Made by a program: the position numbers and the translations under genes
The notes under the pieces: generated by a model
Told to the model about the DNA's origin: nothing
The model's input: only the letters and a program-made list of their open reading frames with translations
Databases searched by the model: none
Part shown: positions 14,680 through 14,799 of the stretch, in pieces
How positions within the stretch are numbered: the stretch's first letter is position 1
Layout: each line of letters starts with the position of its first letter
Assembly (NCBI GenBank): GCA_002420085.1
Contig: DIHI01000158.1
Span: 10,341-25,139, forward strand
Direction: 5' to 3'
DNA: 14,799 bases
Source: Lysobacterales bacterium UBA5700
GTDB taxonomy: Bacteria; Pseudomonadota; Gammaproteobacteria; Xanthomonadales; Xanthomonadaceae

Positions 14680-14799
14680 CACAACCCGGCGGACCACTGA
14701 CAAAGTCTTGATGATACAGACATTTGTCTACGAAGTTGCCCGGTTGGTCATGCAGCCAGGTGTTGTGGTTCGGCTGCGCGTAATGGTGTCCCAACTCGC
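14680..14799. other. Window edge: upstream region of the DUF455 gene with a small dyad
   Basis: AGACA (14718-14722) and TGTCT (14725-14729) form a short inverted repeat around TT, about 40 bases upstream of the DUF455 start. It could be an operator or chance. A minus-strand frame without a visible start runs in from the edge to a stop at 14636, and a plus-strand frame from ATG 14711 runs out of the window. Neither can be called a gene from this sequence. Confidence 0.3.

Noticed and set aside
1..14799. CRISPR arrays, insertion sequences, attachment sites or phage genes
   Set aside because: No regularly spaced repeats, transposase or integrase motifs or paired terminal repeats were seen. The tRNA-Ser 3' end has no nearby direct copy.

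Overview
The window is a GC-rich bacterial chromosome segment with tightly packed genes. A short 4.5S-type SRP RNA, a tRNA gene with encoded CCA, a TviB/WbpO-type nucleotide-sugar dehydrogenase and hopanoid (hpn) genes suggest a Gram-negative proteobacterium, possibly gammaproteobacterial. This is inference from gene content; no taxonomic marker is present.

Layout. (1) 5-1814, minus strand: a UDP-HexNAc 6-dehydrogenase (TviB/WbpO type) followed by an overlapping PncC/CinA-C nicotinamide-nucleotide amidase. (2) 1815-2437: 623 bases with no convincing gene, holding a 13-bp tandem repeat and a good sigma70 promoter. (3) 2438-2710, plus strand: tRNA-Ser(GGA) and the SRP RNA gene ffs. (4) 2793-11904, minus strand: one compact gene train. 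In transcription order it is sulfotransferase, diphosphomevalonate decarboxylase, phosphomevalonate kinase, a single polypeptide joining class II HMG-CoA reductase to mevalonate kinase, type 1 IPP isomerase, radical-SAM HpnH, glycosyltransferase HpnB, and a small exported protein. The first five genes overlap or nearly abut, and the last three are spaced 60-69 bases apart. (5) 12183-13181, plus strand: a divergent HpnA-like short-chain dehydrogenase/epimerase. (6) 13203-14679, minus strand: a VOC/glyoxalase-fold protein and a DUF455 ferritin-like protein, then about 120 bases up to the window edge.

How the genes work together. The central operon encodes the classical mevalonate route from HMG-CoA to IPP/DMAPP: HMG-CoA to mevalonate to mevalonate-5-P to mevalonate-5-PP to IPP, then isomerisation. 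Most proteobacteria use the MEP pathway instead. HMG-CoA synthase is not in the window. Downstream and beside it lie three genes normally tied to hopanoid lipids: hpnH (adenosyl attachment to the triterpene), hpnB (glycosyltransferase) and hpnA (sugar epimerase). Squalene synthesis and cyclisation genes are absent here. A PAPS-dependent sulfotransferase is coupled by an ATGA overlap to the first mevalonate gene, so a sulfated isoprenoid or hopanoid product is a reasonable but unproven idea. The strongest novelty candidates are the HMGR-mevalonate kinase fusion and the joining of sulfotransferase, mevalonate and hopanoid-modification genes in one locus.
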